From Bacillus sp. SG-1 (GTDB lineage: Bacteria > Bacillota > Bacilli > Bacillales > Bacillaceae_B), in contig NZ_ABCF01000001.1 of assembly GCF_000181495.1 (NCBI RefSeq), positions 558,001 through 622,000 of the forward strand: a DNA stretch of 64,000 nucleotides. Direction: 5' to 3'. A program made the position numbers and the translations under genes. The notes below the pieces were generated by a model. It was not told where the DNA came from. It saw only the letters and a list, made by a program, of their open reading frames with translations, and ran no database searches. Below, in pieces: positions 25,518-35,233 of this stretch; the first letter of the stretch is position 1, and every line of letters starts with the position of its first letter.

Positions 25518-28500
25518 ATGTTGAAAGCGATTTTGAAACGGTCAAGGATCACGCTTATATTCGTGTTGTTATTCGTGATCATTGGAATCTTTACTTTTTT
25601 CCAGCTTCCGCAAAGGGAAATACCCGAAACAGAAGTCAATATTGGAACAGTGTCGACTGTTTATCCAGGAGCGACCGTTGAGACCGTCGAACGGACCGTC
25701 ACCAATCAGATCGAGGATTCCTTGCAGTCCATTGATGGGGTAAGTGAACTGAACTCATCTTCTGCTGCCGGCTTCTCTACTATTATTGTAGAGGTTGAGG
25801 ACGGCGCTGACAAAAAAGAAGTGTTCAGTAATGTGCGCCAGGCAGTTTCTGATGCTGCGGCAGGCTTTCCGGATGAAGTTTTTGAACCGGAAGTCAATGA
25901 ATCTATAGTAAAATTGCCGATCGTTTCTTATCAGCTGACGGCTGAAACCCGTGAAAGCCTTGAGGCATTGAGAGGCGAGCTTGACCGCTGGACTGACGAA
26001 GTAACAGAATTGGCCGGTGTTGAAGGGGTGGCGGTGAAAGGGTTGTCTGACGAAGAAATCCTGATCAAGCTTCAGCCGGATGCTTTGAAAGAAGCGGGCT
26101 TGAATGTCGGCAGTGTCATGTCAGCGATCAACGCTGAGTTTTATCCGACACCGCTAGGGAAACAAGAGATTGATAATGAAGTCGTGCAGTTATCTGTAGA
26201 GAACTATTCATCGATTGAAGAAATGAATGAGGTCTTCATCGGAAAAAATCCTCAAGGAGAGTCTGTGTTGCTCGGCGATGTTGCAGATGTTGAAGTGACT
26301 CCTAAAGAAGTAAAAGACCTGATCACGTTTGAAGGAAAGCCTGCAATTTCCTTTACGGCTTTTGTGCAGGCGGGTGAGGACATCCCGACTGTCGATGAAC
26401 GAGTCAGTGAAAAGGTAGGAGAGTTGGCGGAAGGTTTGCCGGAGGGAATCGAACTGGTTCCATATTATTCACAGGCGAGCCAGGTAACCGATATCTTTGA
26501 CGGGCTCTTCACGTCACTCGCGATTTCTGTAGTGGCGGTAGTTATTGCAACTTCACTCGGTTTAACCGGTTCGGGCGCTTTTGTCGTTGCGCTAGCTGTC
26601 CCGATTTCCGTGTTGATGGGATTGATTCCGCTGCCATATGCAGAAGTAGACCTTAATCAGATTTCTGTCGTTGGAGCCATTATCGCGCTCGGTATTCTCG
26701 TAGATGACTCGATTGTCGTCAATGATAATATCCAAAGACGATATAAACTTGGGGACGGTGCATTGGCAGGTGCGATTACCGGAGTAAAAGAAATTTGGGT
26801 GTCAATCGTAACCTCATCATTCGCGATTGTATTCACCTTCCTGCCGCTCGTATTTTTATCCGGCGGAAACGGTGCCTTCATTCGTGCATTGCCGACCGTG
26901 TTGATTACAACAATCGTTGCTTCTACACTGGTTGCACTGATTTTTGTTCCAGTGATGCGCTATCTTTTATATAGTAAAACAAGGAAAAAAATTTCGGATT
27001 CTCCTGGGTTCCTTGGAAAGCCTTTGGATAAACTGGCTGATTTTTATGCTGATACGATTCTAAAGAAATTTTCGAAGCGTCCGTTTATTACGTCGCTGAT
27101 CGGCCTGGTTTTTACAACGGCAATCTTTGGATTAGTCGTCCTGACACCGTTTGAATTTTTCCCGACTGCGGACCGTGAAGAAGTGACGATTGATGTGACA
27201 CTTCCGCTCGGCACGACGCTCGAGGAAACAGCTGGCACACTTGCTGAAATGGAGGAAGTTCTGAAAACAGACGAGGGCGTCTATGAAACAAGTGTGTTTG
27301 CGGGCACCGGAGTTCCCAACTTGTTTACAGGATCGATGTCAAATACTGGTTCCAACACCGGTCAGATCGTAGTCCGTGTGGACCGGGAAAATCAAACAGC
27401 AAAAGGTTTAATCGATGATTGGACAGAAAAGTTAAGGGACGAATTCCCTGATGCCGTACTTTTCATGGAAACGATCCAGCAGGGACCTCCAGTCGGTGCA
27501 CCTGTAACGGTGACCGTATCAGGTCCAGAATTAGAGCAGCTTCTCCAACTGCGGGATACAATCATTGAAGACATCAATAAGCTGGAAACAAACTTAGTCG
27601 TAGATAATGTCGGGGAATTTGCGCCAACCATTGAATATATTCCTAATCGTGAATTAATGGAAGAGAACGGAATTACCGTCAATCAAATCAGTGAGCAGAT
27701 CCGCCTCGCAACAGAAGGGATTCCTTTGAAATCGTTCGACAATGGAATCAAGAAGCGGGATATGACCATCGTGCTTCAAGGGGATGAAGGAGAGCTTGAC
27801 CTATCTGCTCTGGAAGTACCAGCAGCAAGTCCGAATCTTGCAGGACCTCCTGCACTGATTTCTTTGGATGACTTAGTAACGATTGAAAAGAAAGAAGAAA
27901 TCCAGCAGATTCCACATAAAGACGGCGAACGGGCTATCACCATTCGTGCGTTCCCGCTTGATGAGGAAGGCTATAAAGAAAATGTTCAAAACATCGTAGC
28001 TGATATTAAAAATAACCTGAATAAAAACTACAGTGTGACAATTGGCGGGGAAAATGAAGCACAGGAAGATTTCTTCTCGGAGATCATCATCCTGTTCACA
28101 ATCGTTATTTTCCTCGTGTATCTCTTGATCGCGCTGCAGTTCAACTCCCTGTCACTGCCATTCCTTGTACTGGTCGCTGTGTACCTGGCCATTGCCGGAG
28201 CCATTCTTGGATTGTTCGTGACACAAACACCAATCAGCTTCTTGGGCGTCATGGGAATGGTATCCCTGACAGGAATCGTCGTCCGGAACTCCATCGTACT
28301 GATAGAGTTCATCGAGCAGCGTAAAGAAGACATGGATGTAAAAGAAGCCGTCGTGGAAGCAGGACGAACAAGACTGCGACCAATCTTGCTGACAGCGTTG
28401 ACGTCCATCGTTGCATTGCTCCCCGTCGCCGTAAGTGGAGATGCCCTATTCACACCATTAGCTGTGACGATCATTTCCGGTATCTTGTTCTCAGCGATAT

Positions 28501-28580
28501 TGACGCTGTTGATCGTGCCGATGTTGTACCTTGTGTTCGACCGTTTTAGACGGAATAAAAAAGAAAAAGCAGTTTCATAA
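25518..28580 (+). CDS. RND-family efflux transporter
   Basis: A 1020-aa protein with the RND plan: TM1, large periplasmic-type loop, TM2-6, second loop, TM7-12. In TM4, ALGILVDDSIVVNDN contains the paired Asp of the proton relay. GRTRLRPILLTALTSIVALLP is the family TM11 region. ATG at 25518 follows AGGGAGG. In Bacillus, HAE-type RND proteins work without an outer-membrane partner and expel lipophilic compounds or surfactin-like molecules. No membrane fusion protein is adjacent. Confidence 0.92.
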   Translation: MLKAILKRSRITLIFVLLFVIIGIFTFFQLPQREIPETEVNIGTVSTVYPGATVETVERTVTNQIEDSLQSIDGVSELNSSSAAGFSTIIVEVEDGADKKEVFSNVRQAVSDAAAGFPDEVFEPEVNESIVKLPIVSYQLTAETRESLEALRGELDRWTDEVTELAGVEGVAVKGLSDEEILIKLQPDALKEAGLNVGSVMSAINAEFYPTPLGKQEIDNEVVQLSVENYSSIEEMNEVFIGKNPQGESVLLGDVADVEVTPKEVKDLITFEGKPAISFTAFVQAGEDIPTVDERVSEKVGELAEGLPEGIELVPYYSQASQVTDIFDGLFTSLAISVVAVVIATSLGLTGSGAFVVALAVPISVLMGLIPLPYAEVDLNQISVVGAIIALGILVDDSIVVNDNIQRRYKLGDGALAGAITGVKEIWVSIVTSSFAIVFTFLPLVFLSGGNGAFIRALPTVLITTIVASTLVALIFVPVMRYLLYSKTRKKISDSPGFLGKPLDKLADFYADTILKKFSKRPFITSLIGLVFTTAIFGLVVLTPFEFFPTADREEVTIDVTLPLGTTLEETAGTLAEMEEVLKTDEGVYETSVFAGTGVPNLFTGSMSNTGSNTGQIVVRVDRENQTAKGLIDDWTEKLRDEFPDAVLFMETIQQGPPVGAPVTVTVSGPELEQLLQLRDTIIEDINKLETNLVVDNVGEFAPTIEYIPNRELMEENGITVNQISEQIRLATEGIPLKSFDNGIKKRDMTIVLQGDEGELDLSALEVPAASPNLAGPPALISLDDLVTIEKKEEIQQIPHKDGERAITIRAFPLDEEGYKENVQNIVADIKNNLNKNYSVTIGGENEAQEDFFSEIIILFTIVIFLVYLLIALQFNSLSLPFLVLVAVYLAIAGAILGLFVTQTPISFLGVMGMVSLTGIVVRNSIVLIEFIEQRKEDMDVKEAVVEAGRTRLRPILLTALTSIVALLPVAVSGDALFTPLAVTIISGILFSAILTLLIVPMLYLVFDRFRRNKKEKAVS

Positions 28581-28590
28581 GGTTTGTTTG

Positions 28591-28618
28591 AGAGAAGTCT
28601 TTGGCTTCTCTTTTTTTA
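28591..28618 (+). terminator. Intrinsic terminator after the RND gene
   Basis: AGAGAAG pairs with CTTCTCT, followed by TTTTTT. Confidence 0.85.
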
Positions 28619-28640
28619 TAGCTTGTGAGGTTAAGGGGAG

Positions 28641-28852
28641 GTCGTTGATAGAACAGTGAAAGTCGAAGATAGCCGTGCAGCGGGAAGATTAATTTGCTTT
28701 CCGGAAGGATTGGTACTGAGCTGGAATTTATCGTTTTGTTGATAGAACCGCCATTTTCGACGATAGAAAGGTGAAAGTCGACGATAGAATCAAAATCTCG
28801 TCGATAGATTGAGTGAAGTCGTTGATAGAACCCCAAAACTCGTCGATACCAA
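28641..28852. repeat. Intergenic array, 21-bp period, word TCGWYGATAGA
   Basis: GATAGA or GATA words begin at 28647, 28668, 28741, 28762, 28783, 28803, 28824 and 28845, i.e. steps of 21, 73, 21, 21, 20, 21 and 21 bp. Spacers alternate between GTGAAAG-type and CCAAAAC-type, so the true unit is about 42 bp. Non-coding, between the RND terminator and the P450 gene. Confidence 0.8.
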
Positions 28853-28972
28853 AACCAAAGCTGTCTAGCCCTATCCCAACTCAAAGCACAACTCCAAAAA
28901 CTTTCAAGAAAGATGTTCACTCTACCCGAATACATTAATCTGTATGAGTTTTTAAAAAGGAGTGTGTCTCAT

Positions 28973-30289
28973 TTGGAAAAGGCCAAAACCATGACGTCGC
29001 TTCATCCGCTCGGACTCTTGAACAACTTCAGAGACGATCCATTGATGTTTTTAGATGAAATGAGGACATCGGCTGAAGATCTTGTTTCCTTCCGTTTTGC
29101 CAATCGCAGGGTGCATTTGCTGTTAAATCCGGAACTGATTAAGGAAGTACTGGTGACAAAGGCAGCCAGTTTTCAAAAGTCGAAGCAATTCCAGGAGCTG
29201 CACCCCTTGCTTGGAGAAGGATTATTAACGAGTGAGGGTCCGAAGCATCGGGAACAGAGAAAGCTCATTCAGCCTTTTTTCACACATCGTCATATTGAGA
29301 ATTACATAAACGATATGATCGATGTCACGGAGAAGGCCATCGGAAATATGAGTGAACACGAAACTAGAAATGTTTCCAAAGATATGATGGAGGTCACTTT
29401 GGCAATCATCTCTAAAACAATGTTTGCGATGGATATCGAAGAAGGACATGAGAAGGTTGGAAAGCCACTGGAAGTCGCGATGGAGACGGCGACCAAAAGG
29501 ATCCGTTCTTTCATCAAGTTGCCATTATCCTTTCCGTCAAAAGAAATTAAAGATTACGTCCATGCAATTAACCAGTTAAAAGATGTCGTGGAAAACGTGA
29601 TTACGACCCGCGAGTCACAAAAAGAAAGATACCCTGACTTGCTAGATGCATTGATTCACGCCAAAAGTGATGAAGGAGAAGGCATGCCGAGGGAGCAGCT
29701 TCAAGATGAACTGATGACCTTGACACTTGCTGGTCATGAGACGACTGCGAATCTTTTGACATGGTGTCTGTATGCACTTGCGAAAAATGAGGGTGCTAAA
29801 CGAAAATTATATAGAGAGATTGACAGAGTGTTGGGGACGAAACGGATCACCTCAGATGATCTCCCGAGATTGACCTATACTAAGCAAGTCCTGCAAGAGG
29901 CCTTACGTTTATATCCACCGGCATGGATGTTTGGGAGAATAGCCATTGAAGATGAGAGCATAGGGGACTACTCAGTCAAAAAGGGGGAAAATATCCTGGT
30001 TTCCCCCTATGTCATGCATCAAAAAATAGAGTACTTTGAAGAGCCGTTGGCGTTTAAGCCGGAGCGATTCCTGGAGAAGCAGCCGCCGTATGCCTATTTT
30101 CCGTTCGGAGGAGGACCCCGTGTCTGCATCGGAAACCATTTTGCCTTGCAAGAAGCGACTATAATTTTAGCAATGCTGGTACAAAAATTTGATGTTTGCT
30201 TGGATCCAGGTTCAGGAGAACCAGACTTTGAACCATTGATAACGCTGCGTCCGAAAAATGGGTTGTTTTTAAGAATGGTTGAGAGGTGA
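28973..30289 (+). CDS. Cytochrome P450 monooxygenase
   Basis: A 438-aa protein. Oxygen-binding I-helix AGHETTANL, K-helix EALRLYP (ExxR), meander PERF, and heme loop FPFGGGPRVCIG with the ligand Cys at about residue 385. The motifs place it closer to the broad class typified by CYP3/4-like enzymes than to the small camphor types. TTG at 28973 behind AAAGGAGTG is chosen. The in-frame ATG at 28913 lacks an SD. Redox partners are not encoded nearby, so substrate and electron source are unknown. Confidence 0.92.
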   Translation: MEKAKTMTSLHPLGLLNNFRDDPLMFLDEMRTSAEDLVSFRFANRRVHLLLNPELIKEVLVTKAASFQKSKQFQELHPLLGEGLLTSEGPKHREQRKLIQPFFTHRHIENYINDMIDVTEKAIGNMSEHETRNVSKDMMEVTLAIISKTMFAMDIEEGHEKVGKPLEVAMETATKRIRSFIKLPLSFPSKEIKDYVHAINQLKDVVENVITTRESQKERYPDLLDALIHAKSDEGEGMPREQLQDELMTLTLAGHETTANLLTWCLYALAKNEGAKRKLYREIDRVLGTKRITSDDLPRLTYTKQVLQEALRLYPPAWMFGRIAIEDESIGDYSVKKGENILVSPYVMHQKIEYFEEPLAFKPERFLEKQPPYAYFPFGGGPRVCIGNHFALQEATIILAMLVQKFDVCLDPGSGEPDFEPLITLRPKNGLFLRMVER

Positions 30290-30428
30290 TGTAATAATAT
30301 TATGTAAACATGCGGAAGGCTAGGAAGAAAAGTGAAATGTTAATAGAGTTGTAGAAGGTGTAATTATGCAGCCGACGCATGCTTAATTAACCACGAATAT
30401 AGTCAATGGGGCGAGCAAATCGCAAAAT

Positions 30429-30460
30429 AAAGAGCACCTTCCCAACGGAAAGTGCTCTTT
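30429..30460. terminator. Bidirectional terminator between convergent genes
   Basis: AAAGAGCAC pairs with GTGCTCTTT around a 14-nt loop. Confidence 0.75.
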
Positions 30461-30465
30461 GACCA

Positions 30466-30951
30466 TCATTCAAAAAACGCATTCACTTGTTCTTCATCCT
30501 GTAAGTATTCCTGAATGAACGCACTCAACTCATCTTCGCCGGCAAAGTCCCTCAGGTCTTTTCCATACCAGTTTTCTATTTCTTCTCTTGTCACCGTCAT
30601 TTCTTTTTCAAGAAAATTAAATTGCACCCAGTCAGCATTCTTCACCAACGAAAGAATAATGGAGGCATTATAGAGTGCCAACTCATTGTAGTTGGTAACC
30701 TCGTCTTCACTGATATGGGCTTCTTCATAATTGATAATGATGCCATAAGGTTCGTCGGTCGTTTTTAGTTCCAACCCATTCATTTGTTCACCGTTCGGCA
30801 TTGGCAATTCCCTGGTGATATTTCCGACCGCACCGTTATCTCCAACATAGGAGTCCTTATATTGGAATAGGTCTTCTTTTTCGGTCAATGTGCCTGAATC
30901 ACAGCCATTTAAGAATAGGAATGCCATCAAAACAACTAGTATCTTCTTCAT
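30466..30951 (-). CDS. DUF4825-family lipoprotein
   Basis: A 161-aa protein with lipobox LFLNGC and the stretch LFQYKDSYVGDNGAVGNI followed by LELKTTDEPYGIIINY, the pattern of DUF4825 lipoproteins. The ATG at 30951 follows GAGGG. A terminator is shared with the P450 side. It probably acts at the outer face of the membrane. The role is unknown. Confidence 0.75.
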   Translation of the reverse strand: MKKILVVLMAFLFLNGCDSGTLTEKEDLFQYKDSYVGDNGAVGNITRELPMPNGEQMNGLELKTTDEPYGIIINYEEAHISEDEVTNYNELALYNASIILSLVKNADWVQFNFLEKEMTVTREEIENWYGKDLRDFAGEDELSAFIQEYLQDEEQVNAFFE

Positions 30952-31032
30952 CAATTTCCCTCGCCAACATCATTTTTTTGTATATGTCACTGTATTACGT
31001 AAATCATCCTTATTTAGTTTCAGATTTTTATG

Positions 31033-31079
31033 AAAAAACCCAGAGAACAATCCCTTAATGGGTCATTCATCTGGGTTTA
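31033..31079 (-). terminator. Terminator of the AI-2E gene
   Basis: AAACCCAGATG pairs with CTGGGTTT (minus strand) and runs into TTTTTC. Confidence 0.75.
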
Positions 31080-31081
31080 CG

Positions 31082-32194
31082 TCATCCTTCCACTTCAAGT
31101 TCCATCCGCATCTTCGCTTCTTTCCTTGCTTTTAAGAACTTAACTAAATTGATGATGACTGTTTTGATCACCGCATAGGTTGGTACGGCCAAGATCATTC
31201 CGAGTACGCCGGCTAGGTTTCCTGCAGCGAGCAACAGAATGATGATGGTGGCTGGATGGGTGTCCAGTGTTTTTCCTAAGATGAGAGGTGAGAGGATGTT
31301 TCCTTCCACCTGCTGCGCGATGACCAGTATAAGCAAGACAAGCAAGGCCTTGGTCGGTGACTCAAATAAACCGACAATGACGGCTGGTGCACCGCCAATA
31401 AGCGGTCCGACATACGGAATGATGTTCGTTACAGCGACAGTTATCGCCAGAACCAGTGCAAACCGCAGGTCAATAATCAGATAACCAATAAGGGAAAGAA
31501 TCCCTACGAAAAGTCCAACCGTGACCTGACCCTGGATATAGGCGGCCAGCGTGCTTCCCGTTTCCTTCAAGATCGTGATCGCTTCTTTTCTATATTCTGA
31601 AGGAAAGAACTTGGATACCGCGATAGGGAATTTGTGTCCGTCCTTGAACATGTAGAAGAGCAGGAGCGGAACGGTCACAAGGATGATCGCAATATTGGCG
31701 ACAAGCCCCAGCAGATTTTGAAAGCTTCCAGTGATCAGTGTAGGGAGATCATTGGCAAAGGCGACTAGCCGTTCCTGAGCAGTTTCCAACAGATCTTGCT
31801 GTTCGTTCATGAATTCTTTAAATTCGGCTGAACGGGACAAATTCTCAAAGTATTGAAAAGTCTTTGCAGCATACGTTGGAAGTTCATTCGCCAGTGCGGT
31901 AAACTGCTTCGTAATCGTCGGGACGATGTTTCCAATAGCGAGGACGAGCAGGCCGATGATCAACACATAGATGATCAGGATGGCAACGACCCTGGGTACT
32001 TTATAGCGCTGAATGAAATTGACAATCGGGTTCAGCAGGAAGTACAGAAACAGGGTAATCAAAATCGGGAAAAACAAAGTCGTGATAAAAATGGTAAGTG
32101 GATGAAACAAAAATGAGATTTTGGTAGAAACAAATACAATCGAAACAATCAAAAGGATTTGAATCAGCCAGAATTGCAAACTTTTTTTCGACAC
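31082..32194 (-). CDS. AI-2E family transporter
   Basis: A 370-aa protein with about 8 TM helices, of the AI-2 exporter/permease family (PF01594, UPF0118). Hallmarks are GQVTVGLFVGILSLIGYLIIDLRFAL and a GPLIGGAPAVIVGL stretch with NIIPYVGP, plus QQVEGNILSPLILGK. GTG at 32194 (VSKKSLQFW) follows AAAGAGG and is preferred over the long N-terminal extension. These proteins transport autoinducer-2 or Na+/H+, depending on the clade. Confidence 0.88.
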   Translation of the reverse strand: MSKKSLQFWLIQILLIVSIVFVSTKISFLFHPLTIFITTLFFPILITLFLYFLLNPIVNFIQRYKVPRVVAILIIYVLIIGLLVLAIGNIVPTITKQFTALANELPTYAAKTFQYFENLSRSAEFKEFMNEQQDLLETAQERLVAFANDLPTLITGSFQNLLGLVANIAIILVTVPLLLFYMFKDGHKFPIAVSKFFPSEYRKEAITILKETGSTLAAYIQGQVTVGLFVGILSLIGYLIIDLRFALVLAITVAVTNIIPYVGPLIGGAPAVIVGLFESPTKALLVLLILVIAQQVEGNILSPLILGKTLDTHPATIIILLLAAGNLAGVLGMILAVPTYAVIKTVIINLVKFLKARKEAKMRMELEVEG

Positions 32195-32464
32195 GGCAAT
32201 ACCTCTTTTTACTGTTATGTAGAGCTTGATTATATCAAGAATTGGTTCATTTAACAATGAATGGAAGGAATTTGGGAGGATTTTTGATTAGGAATGAAAA
32301 GCGTTCATGGCTTTGAAAATGAAGAATCCAGCTGTTATGAGGATAAGAGAAATTATATATCCACGGCCAATTGGAGCTTAATTTGGTCTTAAAACAGCTG
32401 GTGATTTTATGGTACTCTATAGAGGACAACTTGGTTATCAGCAAATATAAGAGGAGGATATTTT

Positions 32465-32560
32465 ATGTATTTAATCGTTAGTACACTCCTTAGTGTCGGC
32501 TTTGTTTTTTTAATACTAATTTCATTTTTGGTTTTCTACACTGTAAAAAATAGAAAATAA
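32465..32560 (+). CDS. Tiny single-helix membrane protein
   Basis: A 31-aa peptide, one TM (VSTLLSVGFVFLILISFLVF), ending TVKNRK. SD AGAGGAGG. Below normal size limits but with a strong start. Function unknown. Confidence 0.5.
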   Translation: MYLIVSTLLSVGFVFLILISFLVFYTVKNRK

Positions 32561-32727
32561 TGCGTTCAAGGCTGACTAATGAAACTTACATAACAACGAA
32601 AGCGTCTAATTAGAAAAGTACAGGATTAATAGGTAACTAGGATGAAAGAGTTCAAATGAAATTGAAGTGCAGTCAAGCGCTCTTTAATTTTTAGGGAACG
32701 AGGGAAGCCATTTTGAAGGATAATCAT

Positions 32728-32970
32728 ATGTATTTCCACATGATCATGGGCACGGTTGGCATGGTAATGACAGGGCTGGTTCTCATTAATTATTTTACCT
32801 TGGTGTATGATGCTCAAGGGTACGGACTTGGTATTATCGGTTACGCACTGACCAATAGTTACATATTTTACCTGGAGAAGAAGGCGGGGATTAGCACAAA
32901 AATTGTGTGGTCGCAATCCATTCTGGGAGTATTGACTCTCGGCATTGCAGCGTATTTCCTATATTTGTAG
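32728..32970 (+). CDS. Small membrane protein
   Basis: An 80-aa protein with three short hydrophobic segments. ATG at 32728 follows GAAGG (alternative TTG at 32713). Lies in a run of small membrane genes between 32.4 and 33.2 kb. Confidence 0.55.
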   Translation: MYFHMIMGTVGMVMTGLVLINYFTLVYDAQGYGLGIIGYALTNSYIFYLEKKAGISTKIVWSQSILGVLTLGIAAYFLYL

Positions 32971-32987
32971 CCTTGGAGGGGAGAGAA

Positions 32988-33238
32988 TTGATCACCTTAT
33001 TGAGAAGAGTAAATGTAGTATGGCGATTATCGTATTGAGCGGTTGTTTCTATCACTTTTTTATAGGCAGGATCAATCTTAATGTGAACTTCCAGCTTTCT
33101 TTATTAGCCTCGTTGTTTTTACTAGTGGGACTGGAAACAGCACATAAAAAAGAAAAGACAATGGCTTTTCTATACTTTTTAACCGCATTTGTTGTGTTGA
33201 GTGGTCTGTTAATAGAATTAGTGAGGGTGATTCAATGA
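32988..33238 (+). CDS. Small membrane protein, probably frameshifted at its front
   Basis: The open frame from 33020 encodes 72 aa with three hydrophobic stretches (MAIIVLSGCFYHFF onward). Its SD GGAGGGG lies ahead of a TTG at 32988 whose frame reads MITLLRRVNVV then runs into a stop, and it would join the main frame if one nucleotide were removed near 33018. It may be a frameshift, or the ATG at 33020 may be the start. DUF3953-like in outline. Stop overlaps the next start (ATGA). Confidence 0.5.
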
Positions 33239-33939
33239 ACTTTTTTTATCCGTTAAAAGGAGACCTAGAAAAAGATCCTGTGTTAATTCAATTACCGAAA
33301 GATTATTATTTCTCAGCAAAAATCTTCTATCCTTTTATTAAGATGCCAGTTGACTGGAAATCAGAGAGGAGTGCATACCCTCACATCTTTTATCCGGTAA
33401 AAGAGGATATTCTTAAGTTTGCAAGTCCTGTTTCTTGGGCTTATGTAAAAGAGAAATGTGGCTTCAATAGTATATCGGATGTGTCGAAGGCAGTTACTGC
33501 AGGGATTACAGGCGGAATTGGCAGAAAAATATATAGAAGACCTGATTTACTTATACGTCTAAATGAAGTCATTGATGAGAACACATATTATCCTCGGGAA
33601 GATGAATTTCCTGTCATTATCATGAAAAATATTTTCAAAGTGTTAGGTTCAAAAGGCGCCACAAGCATTCAATACGTAAACCTATATGACGAGCGAGGTA
33701 CATATAAGATAAACGAGATCGATAGGAATATCCTTTTACAGTTGTGTTCGGGACCCATCACTATCACAGACGAGAATGAGGACTTTGTTTTCACCTGTTA
33801 TTTCGACGAAGTGTCTGCGCTATTTTTCGCAAAAGAAGATGTAAGAGAAATATTAGTTCAATCGGGATTAGAAGGTGTAATCCTAGGCGATGATACTCCT
33901 CTTGTGTGGGAAAATCATCATTTCGAATTGTTGGAATAA
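33235..33939 (+). CDS. DUF2711-like soluble protein
   Basis: A 234-aa protein starting in the stop of the previous gene. Features FYPLKGDLEKDPVLIQLPKDY, repeated FYP words, and SWAYVKEKCGFNSISDV, as in the DUF2711 family of Bacillus. Predicted cytoplasmic. Family assignment is by recognition of pattern only, and the function is unknown. Confidence 0.6.
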   Translation: MNFFYPLKGDLEKDPVLIQLPKDYYFSAKIFYPFIKMPVDWKSERSAYPHIFYPVKEDILKFASPVSWAYVKEKCGFNSISDVSKAVTAGITGGIGRKIYRRPDLLIRLNEVIDENTYYPREDEFPVIIMKNIFKVLGSKGATSIQYVNLYDERGTYKINEIDRNILLQLCSGPITITDENEDFVFTCYFDEVSALFFAKEDVREILVQSGLEGVILGDDTPLVWENHHFELLE

Positions 33940-34032
33940 TGCTGCCTCTTTAAGCATTCATTTCATATTCCCCCATTTAACACAATTGTTTATACTATAG
34001 GTAAATAAAAAGAGAAAGGGGTCTTTACATAC

Positions 34033-34215
34033 ATGACGAAAAAGGAATTGGAATATAAGATTAGTGAGATTAAGGCTGATTACATTCGGATTCAGGGTGA
34101 TCTGGAAAAGCTCGAATCTGTAGGCCGCAACACAGAAAAATCTGAGAGAAGATTAGTTGAACTTGAAAACGAATTAGCACAATTGAATAAGCAGTTAGCT
34201 TTGGTGGCTGAATAA
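34033..34215 (+). CDS. SE1832-family small helical protein
   Basis: A 60-aa protein, all helical: ELEYKISEIKADYIRIQGDLEKLESVG then RRLVELENELAQL, the pattern of the SE1832 family of Bacillus and Staphylococcus. Predicted two-helix coiled coil. Followed by a strong terminator, so it is monocistronic. Confidence 0.75.
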   Translation: MTKKELEYKISEIKADYIRIQGDLEKLESVGRNTEKSERRLVELENELAQLNKQLALVAE

Positions 34216-34220
34216 TTCCC

Positions 34221-34258
34221 AAAAGAGCATTTCCCTATAAGGAAATTTGCTCTTTTTT
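34221..34258 (+). terminator. Terminator of the SE1832 gene
   Basis: AAAAGAGCATTTCC pairs with GGAAATTTGCTCTTTT, followed by TT. Confidence 0.85.
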
Positions 34259-34380
34259 CGGTATTGTATAAAAAATTCAAATAAAATAGTTGATTTATGA
34301 TAGCATTGTTAATGGTAATATAAGGAACGAAGATTAATGCCCATTATATTATTATGTTAACTAAAAGCAGGTGAATTAAA

Positions 34381-34944
34381 TTGTATTATATCATTGATGT
34401 AACGGCAGTAGGGTCCGTAGCTTTACTTTTATACACAGTCATCGATTTTATAAGAAAAGGTAAAGTAAACCTACTGAACAGGTTTTTGTTTTACAGCTTT
34501 ATACTTTATCTTCTGTTCGTGACACAACTTACAACAGGTGGGATTAATATACCGCCTCACCGTATGATGGAACCACGAATGCAGTTGATTCCGTTTTATT
34601 TTATAGGTGATTTATATACTATGTACCAAGGACACGGGCTGGATTGGTTTTTCAAAAATTCCTTAAAGCTGACTTCTTACAACCTTCTATTGCTGGTACC
34701 TATGGGTGTGTATTTATCGCTTTTATTAAAGATAAGAAATTCAAAACACGCTCTACTAATTATTTTTCTCAGCAGTTTAGTAATTGAAACGGGTCAGCTT
34801 GCTTTTTCTTATTTAGGAATTATCGAAGGAAGAGTTTTTAATGTGGATGATTTGATCCTTAACACAACAGGTGGTTTTATTGGTTATTTTCTTACTAACT
34901 CTTTAAAAAGAAGAAAAAGTAAAGGGGAGTGGAGAAATGCATAA
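34381..34944 (+). CDS. VanZ-family membrane protein
   Basis: A 187-aa protein with about five TM helices. Characteristic VanZ stretches are MQLIPFYF with a preceding basic loop and the C-terminal VIETGQLAF then RVFNVDDLILNTTGGFIGYF. TTG start with GCAGGTGAA SD. VanZ proteins influence teicoplanin tolerance, and most Bacillus copies have unknown roles. Overlaps the next gene by 8 bp. Confidence 0.85.
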   Translation: MYYIIDVTAVGSVALLLYTVIDFIRKGKVNLLNRFLFYSFILYLLFVTQLTTGGINIPPHRMMEPRMQLIPFYFIGDLYTMYQGHGLDWFFKNSLKLTSYNLLLLVPMGVYLSLLLKIRNSKHALLIIFLSSLVIETGQLAFSYLGIIEGRVFNVDDLILNTTGGFIGYFLTNSLKRRKSKGEWRNA

Positions 34945-35176
34945 TCAGGAAAACAATAAGGGTAAAACTTTACTTTTGGTTGCTGGATGGTTATCCGTGG
35001 TACTTGCATTTTTTGAAGGGTCCCTGATTCTCAGCATTATTGCAGTTTGTATTGGTATTGTCCTAAGGAAAGATTACCATGATCGAAAAAAGGGATTGTA
35101 CTTGATCATTTTTGGTATTGTAATGGGTCTGTCCGGACCGCTATTGGGGTGGTTCGTAATTAGGTCAATGCAATGA
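34937..35176 (+). CDS. Small membrane protein
   Basis: A 79-aa protein with two TM segments. Translationally coupled to the VanZ gene by the 8-bp overlap with SD AAAGGGGAGTGG. Unknown. Confidence 0.6.
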   Translation: MHNQENNKGKTLLLVAGWLSVVLAFFEGSLILSIIAVCIGIVLRKDYHDRKKGLYLIIFGIVMGLSGPLLGWFVIRSMQ

Positions 35177-35233
35177 GTTTCAGAGTTTTTGAGAAAAACC
35201 ATCAACAAACATCTAGGTGGAGGTACATTGGAA

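Noticed and set aside
28546-28935. Reverse-strand ORF over the GATAGA array
   Set aside because: It runs across the end of the RND gene, its terminator and the array on the opposite strand, has no SD, and its pseudo-repeats only reflect the 21-bp period (a multiple of three).
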